A stretch of DNA of 64,000 nt from DATJBF01 sp035515475 (GCA_035515475.1 DATJBF010000005.1:1-64000), one strand, 5' to 3'; shown: positions 31,497 through 41,025, numbered from the stretch's first letter. Translations and numbers: made by a program. The notes: a model not told the origin generated them from the letters alone.

Positions 31497-32660
31497 TTAT
31501 TTGCTGCCCATCCCGACGCCCTGCACCGTTTGGAAGACTTTGCCTTCGGTCTTGATGGCGGGGGCGATGATGATCTCCGTCTCCTGGAATTCACGGATGG
31601 TGCGTTTGCCGACGCTGCCCATGCACGTAGCCAACGCCCCCATGAGATTTTGGGAACCGTCGTCGAGTTCGGCCGGGCCGAACAGAATCTGTTTCAATGA
31701 ACCCGTCACGCCGACCCGGATGCGGGTGCCGCGCGGCAGATTGGCGTGGGGCGTGGCCATCCCCCAATGGAACCCTCGACCCGGCGCCTCCTTGGCGCGG
31801 GCGAACGCGCTGCCAATCATCACGGCATCCGCCCCGCAGGCAAACGCCTTGCAGATGTCGCCGCCCTTGCTCATGCCGCCGTCCGTGATGATCGGCACGT
31901 ACGCTCCGGTTTGTTTGAAATGGTAATCGCGTGCCGCCGCGCAATCGACGGTCGCCGTCACCTGCGGCACGCCGAGTCCGAGCACGCCCCGCGTCGTGCA
32001 CGCCGCGCCGGGGCCGACGCCGATGAGCACGGCCGACGGGCCGCATTGCATGAGTTCCAACGTGGCCGAGTACGTAACCGTGTTGCCGACCACGACGGGG
32101 ATCTTTGTCCGCTTGCAGAACGACGCGATGTCGAGGGTTTTGTATTCGCTGGAAATGTGACGGACGGTCGAGACGGTTGATTGCACCACGAAAACGTCGG
32201 CACCGGCTTCCGCGGCGATGGCGCCGAAACGTTCGGCCCGCTGCGGAATGGAGCTGACGGCGCACAGTACGCCTGCGTCCTTGATCTCCTTGACGCGTGC
32301 GGCAACGAGTTCGTCTTGGACGGGCTCGGTGTAGATCCGCTGCAGGAGGTGGGTGGTTTCCTCCTTGCCGGCGTTGACGATCTTGTCGAGAACTTCCGCC
32401 GGATTCTTGTATCGGGTTTGGACGCCTTCCAGGTTCAGCACCGCGATCCCGCCGAGTTTGCCCATTTCGATGGCGAACTGGACGTCCACGACGCCATCCA
32501 TCGCGCTGGCCAGGATCGGCACGCGGATCTTGTGCCGGCCGAGTTGGAAACCCGTGTCCACCTCGTTCGGGTTGATGGTCACATCGCCGGGTACCAACGC
32601 GATGTCGTCAAAGCCGTACGTGACGCGGGCCTTACGATTTTTGCCAATCCACATGCCCAT
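31497..32660 (-). CDS. guaB3: GuaB3 family IMP dehydrogenase-like protein
   Basis: 387 residues from ATG 32660 with a GGAGG site 12 bp before it. The TIM barrel lacks the paired CBS domains of ordinary IMPDH. It starts MGMWIGKNRKARVTYGFDDI, as in the GuaB3 group, and has the catalytic loop IGVGPGAACTTRGVLGLGVP, with Cys, followed by ITDGGMSKGGDICKAFACGA and the flap region GRGFHWGMATPHANLPRG. GuaB3 proteins, known from Actinobacteria and Cyanobacteria, are related to IMP dehydrogenase and GMP reductase, and their reaction is not settled everywhere. Position next to guaA supports a role in making XMP/GMP. Confidence 0.9.
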   Translation of the reverse strand: MGMWIGKNRKARVTYGFDDIALVPGDVTINPNEVDTGFQLGRHKIRVPILASAMDGVVDVQFAIEMGKLGGIAVLNLEGVQTRYKNPAEVLDKIVNAGKEETTHLLQRIYTEPVQDELVAARVKEIKDAGVLCAVSSIPQRAERFGAIAAEAGADVFVVQSTVSTVRHISSEYKTLDIASFCKRTKIPVVVGNTVTYSATLELMQCGPSAVLIGVGPGAACTTRGVLGLGVPQVTATVDCAAARDYHFKQTGAYVPIITDGGMSKGGDICKAFACGADAVMIGSAFARAKEAPGRGFHWGMATPHANLPRGTRIRVGVTGSLKQILFGPAELDDGSQNLMGALATCMGSVGKRTIREFQETEIIIAPAIKTEGKVFQTVQGVGMGSK

Positions 32661-32845
32661 GGTTGAAAACCTCCGTGACGTTCGAGTTCCTGCCGAATCT
32701 TCCGGGGTGGACGGCAACGCCTCCGTGTGCCGACGGCGGTGGAAGCCGCGCCGCTCGCCACTTCATTCATACCGGTTTGCAGGGACTGGCACAACTCCCG
32801 ATTCGCGAACGACGCGAAAAAAAGTCTGGCCAAGACCCGGCCACT

Positions 32846-33649
32846 TCAAGGATGGACCACGGCGCTCTCGGTATTGGTGGCCGCAGGCGCTTGCGTGGCC
32901 CACAGGAACCGCACGACGCCCCACGCCAGCGTCGGCGCGATGCCGGCCCCGTCCGCCTCGAAGCGGATTTGCTGGGCGAACAGCAGCGCCTGCGCGTCCA
33001 CGGCGTCGTTGCCACACGAGCGATCCAGCAACGCGTAGCGTACCAGACCGTCCGTGCCGACGCCGACGCGCACCTGCACCGGCCGGATCGGCGTCGGGCT
33101 GCTGAGCACGGGCAACTCCGGCCCGTGAATCACGCCACGGTCTTCGAGCGCGCCGAGAACGCGGAAAACGGATTCATTGACCGTGACCGGCGGGGTGGCG
33201 ACCTCGCCGTCCGACTCCTCGGACTGCGCCGGGGTTTTCTCCGCAGCCGAGAGCACGGCAGCGGGGAGCGGCACCGGCTGCAGAAGCGATGGTGGCGCTT
33301 CGGCGGGCGCGGCGTCGAGGTAAGCGGGCTGCTCGTTCCAGCCGAGATCGCGTTGAGTGGCACTGATCTTTTGCCGCCAGACGTCCTGGGAAAAACCGTG
33401 CACGCTCGGCAACGACATCAAACTCGGGTCGAGGACGTCGGCGATCACGTAGCGTTCATCGGTCGGGTGAAGTTGACCGGGCCGAGGCGCGGGCATCCAG
33501 TCAATCTGCGGCGTTTCATGTGCGGGTGGGGTGGATCGCACAACGGTGACGCGGAAGAAGGCGAACATGGCCACGACGGCCAGCAGCGAGCTGGCCAGGA
33601 TCCACAGCATCAATTGACCCTGCGCGAAGGACAGCCGGACGCGCTTCAT
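32846..33649 (-). CDS. TonB-like C-terminal domain protein
   Basis: 267 residues from ATG 33649 (TTG 33658 also in frame). One N-terminal transmembrane helix (LMLWILASSLLAVVAMFAFF), a long Pro/Ala/Ser/Glu-rich periplasmic linker, and a C-terminal ~100 residues with the TonB/TolA pattern VQVRVGVGTDGLVRYALLDR, then AQALLFAQQIRFE. It follows exbB and exbD closely on the same strand, so it is the energy transducer of this motor. It couples the proton motive force to outer-membrane receptors or, if Tol-like, to envelope maintenance. The linker is shorter than in TonB of enterics. Confidence 0.75.
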   Translation of the reverse strand: MKRVRLSFAQGQLMLWILASSLLAVVAMFAFFRVTVVRSTPPAHETPQIDWMPAPRPGQLHPTDERYVIADVLDPSLMSLPSVHGFSQDVWRQKISATQRDLGWNEQPAYLDAAPAEAPPSLLQPVPLPAAVLSAAEKTPAQSEESDGEVATPPVTVNESVFRVLGALEDRGVIHGPELPVLSSPTPIRPVQVRVGVGTDGLVRYALLDRSCGNDAVDAQALLFAQQIRFEADGAGIAPTLAWGVVRFLWATQAPAATNTESAVVHP

Positions 33650-33654
33650 GGCGA

Positions 33655-34080
33655 TCAATTCGGCGCGCTCGCGATGGGGTTCTCGGCGCGGGCGGCGATA
33701 TTGACCACTGTGATCCCGGCCTTGAGCGCGACGCTCATGATTTGCGTGACGGTGCCGTGGGCCACTTGTCTGTCGGCCTTGATGATGAGTTCGCGGCCAC
33801 GGCCCTGCTGCACGGCGGCGCGGAGGGATTGCTCGAGTGTTTCCAAGGTGGTGGGCTGGTTGTTGAAAAAGAGCAGATTATCGCGGGTCACGGTCACAAC
33901 CAGCGATTGAAAGGTGGTGACGGTGGGCGCGTTCGACGATGGCAGCGACACGCCAAAGCCGGATTGCATGACGAACGGCGAACTCAGGATGAAGAACAGC
34001 AGGAGCAGGAAAATCACGTCCACCAGCGGTGCCGGATCAACCAAGCCTTTCGACATCTGGCAATGCATTTTGAAGGTCAT
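33655..34080 (-). CDS. exbD: Biopolymer transport protein ExbD/TolR family
   Basis: 141 residues from ATG 34080. The single transmembrane helix PLVDVIFLLLLFFILSSPF carries the essential Asp at its start (LVDVIF). The periplasmic part ends RELIIKADRQVAHGTVTQIM, then ALKAGITVVNIAARA. Together with ExbB it forms the proton-driven motor for the TonB-like protein. It ends 5 bp before the TonB-like ATG; the exbB stop is 18 bp before its start. The three-gene set is a complete Exb/Tol unit. Confidence 0.92.
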   Translation of the reverse strand: MTFKMHCQMSKGLVDPAPLVDVIFLLLLFFILSSPFVMQSGFGVSLPSSNAPTVTTFQSLVVTVTRDNLLFFNNQPTTLETLEQSLRAAVQQGRGRELIIKADRQVAHGTVTQIMSVALKAGITVVNIAARAENPIASAPN

Positions 34081-34098
34081 GGCGCATTGCTCCCGGGC

Positions 34099-34755
34099 CT
34101 AGGACTTCTGTTTCTCGGCGAAAACGACCGGTTCATCCAACAGGGTGCGGTCCTCGCGGCGCGTGAGATAGGCGAGAATCTCGTTGGCTGCGCGTTCCAT
34201 GTCCACTACCAGGTTTTGAACGCGGCTGACGAGGTAGTTGTACGCCACATAACTGGGGATGGCCACCACGAGTCCGCCCGCGGTCGTCAACAACGCCTCC
34301 CAAACGCCGCCGGCCAGTTGGCCGGGCGAAGCCAATTGCGTTTTCTCGATGACCATGAAGATCTTGATCATCCCGGTGACCGTGCCGAGGAACCCGATCA
34401 GCGGCGTGATCTGCGCGATCGTTACCAGGATCGGCAGGTTGCGCTCCAGCCGGGTCACTTCGGTGCGCGCAGCATCCAGCACCGTCTCGCGGATTTCGTC
34501 GCGGGGGCGATCGTGATTGATCACGGCAGCTTTGACGACCTGGGCGACGGGCCCCGGAGTGTCGTCGCAGGTGCCGATGGCTTCGATGACGTTGCCCCGT
34601 TTCAAGGCGTTGAGGATGCCCTGGACGAAGTCGTTGGCGTGGATTTGGGCGCGGTGATAGTGGAAAAACCGTTCGAAAAACACCGCCACGGCGACCACCG
34701 CATTGAACAGGATGAGCCACATCAACGGCCCACCTTTGGTCATTACAGTCAGCAT
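34099..34755 (-). CDS. exbB: Biopolymer transport protein ExbB/TolQ/MotA family
   Basis: 218 residues. The first helix is MWLILFNAVVAVAVFFERFF, and the proton-channel core is TRLERNLPILVTIAQITPLI, GFLGTVTGMIKIFMVIE, AGGVWEALLTTAGGLVVAIP, as in ExbB/TolQ. It forms the pentameric motor base around ExbD. A GAGGCAGGT ribosome-binding site precedes the ATG at 34755. First gene of the cluster exbB-exbD-TonB-like, and preceded by the long TPR protein, which may belong to the same system. Confidence 0.93.
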   Translation of the reverse strand: MLTVMTKGGPLMWLILFNAVVAVAVFFERFFHYHRAQIHANDFVQGILNALKRGNVIEAIGTCDDTPGPVAQVVKAAVINHDRPRDEIRETVLDAARTEVTRLERNLPILVTIAQITPLIGFLGTVTGMIKIFMVIEKTQLASPGQLAGGVWEALLTTAGGLVVAIPSYVAYNYLVSRVQNLVVDMERAANEILAYLTRREDRTLLDEPVVFAEKQKS

Positions 34756-34820
34756 ACCTGCCTCTGCTTAGCTCATCACGTGCCTGTTTTCAACGATAAA
34801 CCACGCATGCGCCGGCCATC

Positions 34821-37334
34821 CTAGAACAGAATCAAGTGTTCGACGCGCAGTTTGCGGACGCGTTCGTCCAGCAGCGGTTTCATATCGGGGCACAGGTCGG
34901 CGAGTTTCTGGTACAGGATGATGGCTTCGCGCCATTGCTGTCGTTGTTCCTTGACGCCGCCCGCCGCCAGTCCCGCCTTACACATCCAGAACCGCTCCGG
35001 CGGCGCGTTGGGCTCCGGCGTCGCCGCCTGTTCGTACACCGCCTTGCTGTACCACTCGAAGGCCTCATCCAGCTTGGCGGCCTTCTCGTAGCATTGGCCG
35101 GTCTTGTAGTAGAGCTGGTCGCGCAAGGACGGATCCCCGTCGTGCGCCGCGTCCAATGCCTTGCGATAACTCACGATCGCGTCGTCAAACCGCCCCAACG
35201 TAAACTGGCAGTCTCCCTTTCGTCCCTGGGCTTCCGCCGCAAGATAACAATCGGGAAACTCCTTGATCAGCGATTCGAACACGAGCAGCGCGTCGTCGAA
35301 CTGGCCGAGTTCCGACAACCCGTCGCCTTCGCCGAATCGCGCGTCGCACCGCCATTTTGAATCGGGGAAATTCTTCAACAGCGCTTCGTACAATTCGATC
35401 GCGGCCTTGTAATCCTGCCGCAGATAGGCAGCCCGGGCCGCCATGTACTGCGCGCTGTCGGCCAGACTGCTGGTCGGATAATTCTTCGCGAGCAACTGAA
35501 ATTGTTCCTGCGCCTTGATGTAGTCCTTGTGCTTCATGTGGTAATCGGCGATCCAGAACTGCACGTCGGGCGCGAGCGCCGAGTCGGGGAATTTCCTCAG
35601 GAAATCCCCAAACTCCACGAGCGTCTTGTCGGTTTGTCCCTTCTGCGCGTAGCACCAGCCGCGGTTGTAGAAGGCGCGCTGTCCGAGTTCGGAGTTGGGC
35701 GCGACCGCCATGAGTTTCTCGAATTCCGCCGCTGCGTCGTCGTACTTGCCCTCGCGGTAGAACGATTCGCCGATGGCGAGACTGGCTTTCGCGGCCCAAT
35801 CGCTCTTCGGATATTTCGTCACCACCGCGGCGAACGCCGTCCGCGCGTCGGCTTCCTGGCCCAGACCGCTGCGAACGATGCCGATGTTGAACTGCGCTTC
35901 GGCGGCGTAATCGCTCGACGGATACTGTTGGACCAGCGATTCGAACACGTGCATCGCGGCCTCGGAATTGCGGGTGCGTTGGTACGACTGGCCCAATTGA
36001 AAGATGGCGCGGTCGATGAGCTTCGTATCCGGGTAGGCACTAATCAGGCGCTGGTAATCATTGATGGCGTCGACGAACTGGCCGAGGGCGAACTCGGCGT
36101 CGCCGACCTTGAACAGCGCCTCGGCGGCGACGGCGGGGTCCTTGGTGAGCGCGGCGGCCTTGCGGAAGTAGGGTAACGCCTCGGCGACGTTGTTCAGCTT
36201 CCACGTGCACCAGCCCGCGTTGAAGTTGGCCTTGGCCAGCAGCGCGCTTTGCGGATACTTGTCAATCAGGTTCACGTACTCGGGTAGCGCCGCGGCGAAA
36301 TCGTTGTTGGCAAACAGGAGGTCGCCCACCGTCATCTGAATCTCGTCGGCGAGCGGGTCGTTGGGGGCCGACTGCAGGTAGGCCTTCAGTTTCGCCACGC
36401 CGTCGGCCAGTTTGCCGCTGCGCACGTACGCCTCGCCCAGTTTCAACATGGCCTCGCGCTTCAGCGACGGGTCTTGTGCCAGCGCCAGCGCCTGCGCGAA
36501 CGCCTGGGCGGCGTTGTCGAACTTCTCTTCCCGCCAAAACACCCAGCCCTCACCCCGCCAGGCTTCGGCGGCGAGCTGGGCGGTCACCGGCCGGTTCGGG
36601 GCCGACTTGTAGGCGTCGATCACGGCGCCATAATGCTTCAGCCCCTCTTCGAACTGGAGACGGCTCGCCAGCGATTCGCCCAGCCAGATATTGGCGCGAA
36701 ACGCCGTCCGCGTCTTCGGGTACTTGGCGATCAAATTGCCGAGCACGGCTTCCGCCTGTTCGAATTGTTTCAGCGCGAGATGGATCTGGGCCCGCAGCAA
36801 CTCCGCTTCCTGCGCCAGGTCCACCTTCGGGTTGAGTTTGTGGAGCGCATCCAGGGCGTCCATGGCCGGCGCGAAATGCTCTTCCTTGAATCGCGCAAAC
36901 GCCAGCCCGTACAACGCTTGCTGGCGGTACGGGCTCTGCGGATACTTGTCCACCACTTCCGCGTAGCGCTGTTCTGCCCCGGCATAGCGCTCGCCGTGCA
37001 GGAGTGATTCAGCGAGCCAGAACCGAAAACTGTCGGGCCGTTTCTCCGTCGGCCATTTGGCCAGCGCGTCCTCCAGGGTCTTGACCGCTGCCTGCCATTT
37101 ACCCTGGTCCAATTGCGCCTGCGCCAGGTCGAGCGCCACGCCGTCGGCACGATCCGAACCAGGGAATTGTTTCAGGTACTCGGCGAACTGTCGCTCGGCC
37201 AGATCGTACAGTCCATCGTGAAACGCCGATTCGGCCATGCGGTACAACTTGTTCTCGTCCGGCGTCGCCGCGCCGGCCCGGCGCAACCCGGCGCAGACCA
37301 GCACGACCAGCACCATGGACCAAAATCGTCTCAT
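34821..37334 (-). CDS. Long periplasmic tetratricopeptide-repeat protein
   Basis: 837 residues with a signal peptide (RFWSMVLVVLVCAGLRRAGA). The rest is an unbroken run of about twenty TPR-like units of 34-37 residues, with typical Ala, Gly, Tyr and Pro positions (AESAFHDGLYDLAERQFAEY, KANFNAGWCTWKLNNVAEAL, QFWIADYHMKHKDYIKAQEQ). TPRs bind other proteins. Its place directly upstream of exbB, exbD and the TonB-like gene recalls YbgF (CpoB) in the Tol-Pal cluster, though it is much larger. Inferred role: scaffold in the envelope. The stop is 66 bp before exbB, so co-transcription is likely. Confidence 0.85.
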   Translation of the reverse strand: MRRFWSMVLVVLVCAGLRRAGAATPDENKLYRMAESAFHDGLYDLAERQFAEYLKQFPGSDRADGVALDLAQAQLDQGKWQAAVKTLEDALAKWPTEKRPDSFRFWLAESLLHGERYAGAEQRYAEVVDKYPQSPYRQQALYGLAFARFKEEHFAPAMDALDALHKLNPKVDLAQEAELLRAQIHLALKQFEQAEAVLGNLIAKYPKTRTAFRANIWLGESLASRLQFEEGLKHYGAVIDAYKSAPNRPVTAQLAAEAWRGEGWVFWREEKFDNAAQAFAQALALAQDPSLKREAMLKLGEAYVRSGKLADGVAKLKAYLQSAPNDPLADEIQMTVGDLLFANNDFAAALPEYVNLIDKYPQSALLAKANFNAGWCTWKLNNVAEALPYFRKAAALTKDPAVAAEALFKVGDAEFALGQFVDAINDYQRLISAYPDTKLIDRAIFQLGQSYQRTRNSEAAMHVFESLVQQYPSSDYAAEAQFNIGIVRSGLGQEADARTAFAAVVTKYPKSDWAAKASLAIGESFYREGKYDDAAAEFEKLMAVAPNSELGQRAFYNRGWCYAQKGQTDKTLVEFGDFLRKFPDSALAPDVQFWIADYHMKHKDYIKAQEQFQLLAKNYPTSSLADSAQYMAARAAYLRQDYKAAIELYEALLKNFPDSKWRCDARFGEGDGLSELGQFDDALLVFESLIKEFPDCYLAAEAQGRKGDCQFTLGRFDDAIVSYRKALDAAHDGDPSLRDQLYYKTGQCYEKAAKLDEAFEWYSKAVYEQAATPEPNAPPERFWMCKAGLAAGGVKEQRQQWREAIILYQKLADLCPDMKPLLDERVRKLRVEHLILF

Positions 37335-37419
37335 GCACCTCCTATGACGTCATTATTGGCAGAATCTTCATCGCACCGCAAGGTTTGAAGTCGGCGGGGA
37401 AAGAAACCCGCACGCCGGC

Positions 37420-38673
37420 CTACCGGGCGCGATAGAAGCGTTGGATGAAGCCGGGCGCGTTCGTGTCGATAAAGTTAATGACTCCGCTGGGCGAAGAATT
37501 TGTTGTCAGCCCGACCCAATCCGTCAGGTTCGTCGAAGCCTGGATGACGTAGCTGGAGTTGGCTGCGCCCAACAGGAGCCCGGTGAAATAGTTGCTCGCA
37601 TCGACGCCGCAGCCGGTGAAGCGCGTGGGCTCGTTGAGATACAGCCGGGCCATCGCGCTGGTGACCGAGCCCGCCGCATTCGCCACCACGACGTCGTAAT
37701 TCGCCTCGTCGGCGGACTGGAAGTTGGCGATGGTCAAGGAGGTGTTGGTTCCGCCCGGGGAATTGACCGCGTTGATCCGCCATTGGTATGCGAGCGGCGC
37801 CGCGCCCGCCGCAACGACGCTCAAGGTCACGTTGCTCCCCCCGGCGACCGTTTGACTGGCTGGCTGGGTCAGGATCGCCGGAAACGCGTTGGTATAATGA
37901 TTTACCGTCAAAGCGTAGAACGATACCAGGGCGCCTTCGGTGCTGGGGCCACTGTTGTCCTGGCAATAATTGCCCGCCTTGAAGTACAGCGTCTGGTTCG
38001 TCCAGGCCGGGTCGGTCTGAAAGACGTTGACCGACTGGGTCGAACCGTTGACGACCATCGACAAGAGTCCGTCCGCCATCTTGATTTGGTAGGTGATGTT
38101 GTTGCTCAAGCCCACATTGCTGGGGAAGGGGAAGTGCGTGTCGGTGTCCGAGTTCGGACTTTCTTTCACCAGCGCGTCGATGGTTCCGTTGTTGTACTGC
38201 AGTTTGAGAAGCGGACGGGCCGCGCCGGTGTAGCCGTGGATTTGGCCAATAATCACTTTCTTGGTGCTGGGCACTTGAATCATCTGGCACTGGGCATCCA
38301 TCAGGTGCGTGCCGTAGCCGACCCAATTCACACTGCTATCGCTCGGATTCAGTAATTCCCGCAATTCGGTCCGCGGATAGTCGGAACCGCTGGTGGTCGC
38401 GCCCGTGACCGGACACCAAAAGACCATTGCCCCATCGGCGCCAGTGTAGAAGTATGCGGCATTGGTGTAGCCGGCTACCAGTTGTGCCGTCGGAATCTCC
38501 GTCGCCGTGCCATTGGTTCCGCCCGAACTGTCGACGGGCAGAGTCAGCTTCCAATGGCTCAGATCGAAATTCCCGCCCGGCGGCTGGCTCGGGTCCAACG
38601 CCCGGCTCACGGCAGCGGTGAGGCAGACCGTTACCAGCGAAGCCAAGAGCCGGCGGGTGATCCTGATTTCCAT
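37420..38673 (-). CDS. Alginate lyase, polysaccharide lyase family 7, with Ig-like domain
   Basis: 417 residues from ATG 38673. A signal peptide (RRLLASLVTVCLTAAVSRA) leads into a PL7 jelly roll: NFDLSHWKLTLPV, the substrate-binding RTELREL, the catalytic QIHGY and the C-terminal YFKAGNYCQDN. The catalytic trio is intact, so it should cleave alginate or related polyuronates by beta-elimination. A C-terminal Ig-like domain (PAILTQPASQTVAGGSNVTL, DEANYDVVVANAAGSVTSA) and a short module ending FIQRFYRAR follow. Suggests growth on brown-algal or bacterial alginate. It is monocistronic between two TPR proteins. Confidence 0.9.
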   Translation of the reverse strand: MEIRITRRLLASLVTVCLTAAVSRALDPSQPPGGNFDLSHWKLTLPVDSSGGTNGTATEIPTAQLVAGYTNAAYFYTGADGAMVFWCPVTGATTSGSDYPRTELRELLNPSDSSVNWVGYGTHLMDAQCQMIQVPSTKKVIIGQIHGYTGAARPLLKLQYNNGTIDALVKESPNSDTDTHFPFPSNVGLSNNITYQIKMADGLLSMVVNGSTQSVNVFQTDPAWTNQTLYFKAGNYCQDNSGPSTEGALVSFYALTVNHYTNAFPAILTQPASQTVAGGSNVTLSVVAAGAAPLAYQWRINAVNSPGGTNTSLTIANFQSADEANYDVVVANAAGSVTSAMARLYLNEPTRFTGCGVDASNYFTGLLLGAANSSYVIQASTNLTDWVGLTTNSSPSGVINFIDTNAPGFIQRFYRAR

Positions 38674-38759
38674 GGAAGCCTTGCTGTCTAAGGTGCCAGA
38701 ATTCGCGTCCTGCTGCAAGCGCACCTGATCCCCCGCGCTCACGACGGCACGTCAACGAA

Positions 38760-40652
38760 TTAGTGAGCCGTCCGCAGTCGCGCGAGGTTGCTCTGGGCCT
38801 CGGAGAAATCAGGCTTGATCCGCAGTGCCTGCTCCCAGTGTCGGATTGCGTCCTCGACTCTTCCCGATTGCTCCAAGGCGACCCCCAGATTGTAGTGCGC
38901 CTCAGCGTAATTGGGTTTGAGCCGCAGTGCCTGCTCGTACTGGCCAATTGCGTCATCGATCCTGCCCACCTGCAAGAAGGCATTCCCAAGGTTATAGTGT
39001 GCCTCGGCATACTCGGGCCGAATTCCCAACGCCGCCTCGTACTGTCCGATTGCCTCCTCGATCTTGCCTGATTGCCTCAAGGCTTTTCCCAAATTGTAGT
39101 GCGCTTCAGCGAAATCAGGCTTGATCTGCAGCGCTTGCTCGAACAGATCGACGGCCGCGGGCAGCTTGCCCAAACCCACCAGGGCGATCGCCAGATTGTT
39201 GTACGTCTCGGCGGAGTCGGGATTGATTCGTAGCGCCTGCTCGTAGTGCCCGACGGCTTCTTGGGTCCTGCCAGTCTCGGCGAGAGCGAGCCCCAGGTTA
39301 TTGTGCACCTCGGCGATGTTGGGATTGATTCGTAGCGCCTGCTCGTATTGTGCGATTGCTTCTTGAGTCCTCCCCGTTTTCTCCAAGGCGACGCCGAGGC
39401 TGTAACGTGCCAGGGGGTCGTTGGGAAGCTTCGCCACCGCGCTGAATCGCATCGCGATTTCGCTCCGATAGTCCTGGTTGCGCCGCCAGGTCAGAACCCC
39501 CAGACCGACCGCCATCGCCACAAACACGACCAGGCTGCGTCGTCCCACCAGAGAATATAATCCCATGACCACCACGCTCACCACCGCCGCCAACGACAAA
39601 TACATGCGGTGTTCGTAAATCAGATCGTAAAGCGGGATAAAACTCGAAGTCGGCGCCAGAATCAGAAAGAACCATGCGCCCACAAATCCCCAGACCGGCC
39701 CCAACCTCGAAGTCGCGGCAGGGTTCGTTCTCCATGCCCAACCCGTCGCCGCCACGAGAATCGCCACCACAACCGCGGGCGGCAGAATGCTCGTCCACCT
39801 CTTGGCGGCTGGCCACCCATGACCCAAAAGCAACGGGTATGGCCACACGGATAATCGCAGGTAATGGAGGATCACACCTGGCTGTGTCGCCAGGTACTGC
39901 CACCAGGTGACGCCGCCAACCTGCGCATTCATCGCTGCGTTCTTGGCGAAGCTGCCGGCAGAAACCAGCAGAAAACCAAGCAAGATCCAAGTGCCGGCCA
40001 GCGCCAGATAGAGCGGTCCACGTCGCCGCCATCCTTCCCGGAACGAGTTGGTAAGAAACGCGCGGTCGTAGAGCATCACCATCAATGGGGCGGAAACCAT
40101 CACCTCTTTGCTGGCCATCCCCAACGCGCAGGCGATCACCGCTGCCGCATACCACAGTCGTCCGTTACCCAACTCCGCGCCCCGAATCACACAGTACAGC
40201 GTCAGCAGATAGAACAACCCCATCATCGACTCGCAGCGCTGGATGATGTACGTCACGCTCTCGGTTTGGAGCGGGTGCAGCAGCCAGAGCAGCGCCACGG
40301 CCAGCGCCAGCCCTTCTGCGGGTTGACCGTACCGAGAACGCAGGCGTTCCCCCGTCAGCGTGCGACGGACGATCCCATACAACGTCAAGGCCGCGAGCAG
40401 ATGCACGATGAGATTGAAGGCGTGGTAGCCGCGAACGTCGAGGCCGCCCATCGCATAATTCAGTGCGAGTGACAATTGGACCACCGGCCGTGACGTACCG
40501 CCGACGGCGTTGACCAGCGAGAGGTGGTGAACGCGCGGATTGCCTTCAATCCACGCGCCGTCATCAATGAAGAACGCATCCCGGAAGCTGTTGGAATAGG
40601 CCAACAGGCCCGCCGCAACCACGACCAAAGGGAACAACTTCCGCCCGTTCAT
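38760..40652 (-). CDS. Multi-pass membrane protein with C-terminal TPR repeats
   Basis: 630 residues. The N-terminal ~390 residues contain about ten transmembrane helices and resemble glycosyltransferase-C or TMTC-type proteins (SNSFRDAFFIDDGAWIEGNP with an Asp-Asp pair after the first helix). The C-terminal ~240 residues are six to seven TPR units of exactly 34 residues, e.g. EAIAQYEQALRINPNIAEVH and YNLGNAFLQVGRIDDAIGQY. The combination is common in Verrucomicrobia and related phyla. Transfer of a lipid-linked sugar to a protein is a possibility, not proven. The near-identical TPR codons make this a direct DNA repeat with ~102-bp period. Confidence 0.8.
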   Translation of the reverse strand: MNGRKLFPLVVVAAGLLAYSNSFRDAFFIDDGAWIEGNPRVHHLSLVNAVGGTSRPVVQLSLALNYAMGGLDVRGYHAFNLIVHLLAALTLYGIVRRTLTGERLRSRYGQPAEGLALAVALLWLLHPLQTESVTYIIQRCESMMGLFYLLTLYCVIRGAELGNGRLWYAAAVIACALGMASKEVMVSAPLMVMLYDRAFLTNSFREGWRRRGPLYLALAGTWILLGFLLVSAGSFAKNAAMNAQVGGVTWWQYLATQPGVILHYLRLSVWPYPLLLGHGWPAAKRWTSILPPAVVVAILVAATGWAWRTNPAATSRLGPVWGFVGAWFFLILAPTSSFIPLYDLIYEHRMYLSLAAVVSVVVMGLYSLVGRRSLVVFVAMAVGLGVLTWRRNQDYRSEIAMRFSAVAKLPNDPLARYSLGVALEKTGRTQEAIAQYEQALRINPNIAEVHNNLGLALAETGRTQEAVGHYEQALRINPDSAETYNNLAIALVGLGKLPAAVDLFEQALQIKPDFAEAHYNLGKALRQSGKIEEAIGQYEAALGIRPEYAEAHYNLGNAFLQVGRIDDAIGQYEQALRLKPNYAEAHYNLGVALEQSGRVEDAIRHWEQALRIKPDFSEAQSNLARLRTAH

Positions 40653-40800
40653 GCGGCAGGCAGTCTATTCGAAATGACTGGTGGCAGCCAGCAGTTCCCG
40701 CGGACACAACGCGCCGACCAAAGACGTCGCTCGGCCATGAAGCAACGATCTCGGCGATTAAAAAAGTCGACAGACCAATTGTCTCTTGACTTCACTTTTG

Positions 40801-41025
40801 ATGTGTGACCCCACGGGGCCGATTGCGCGCGGCGTCCAGTGCGGCATGATCGGCATCAACGTGGGCGCGCCCGCTCCGATGGCGCTCTTCTCGTTCTCCG
40901 GCTGGAACCGCTCGTTCCACGGCGACCTCCACGTCCAGGGCGTCGAAGGAATGATGTTCTACACGCGCCAGAAGCTCGTACTGTCGCGCTGGGATCAAGG
41001 TTACCAACGCCAGTTCGGTTGGTAG
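40801..41025 (+). pseudogene. C-terminal fragment of methylmalonate-semialdehyde dehydrogenase
   Basis: An open segment reads CDPTGPIARGVQCGMIGINV, GAPAPMALFSFSGWNRSFHG, DLHVQGVEGMMFYTRQKLVL, SRWDQGYQRQFGW and stops. This is the characteristic end of MmsA/IolA-type, CoA-acylating aldehyde dehydrogenases (GMIGINVG, FSFSGW, FYTRQK). About 400 N-terminal residues with the catalytic Cys are absent, and the preceding bases show no such coding. It is therefore a relic of a deleted or rearranged gene. The rest of 40653-40800 holds nothing recognisable. Confidence 0.75.

Noticed and set aside
40786..41025. The short frame as a functional small gene
   Set aside because: Its sequence is the end of a long dehydrogenase with no catalytic part, so it is better seen as a pseudogene remnant.
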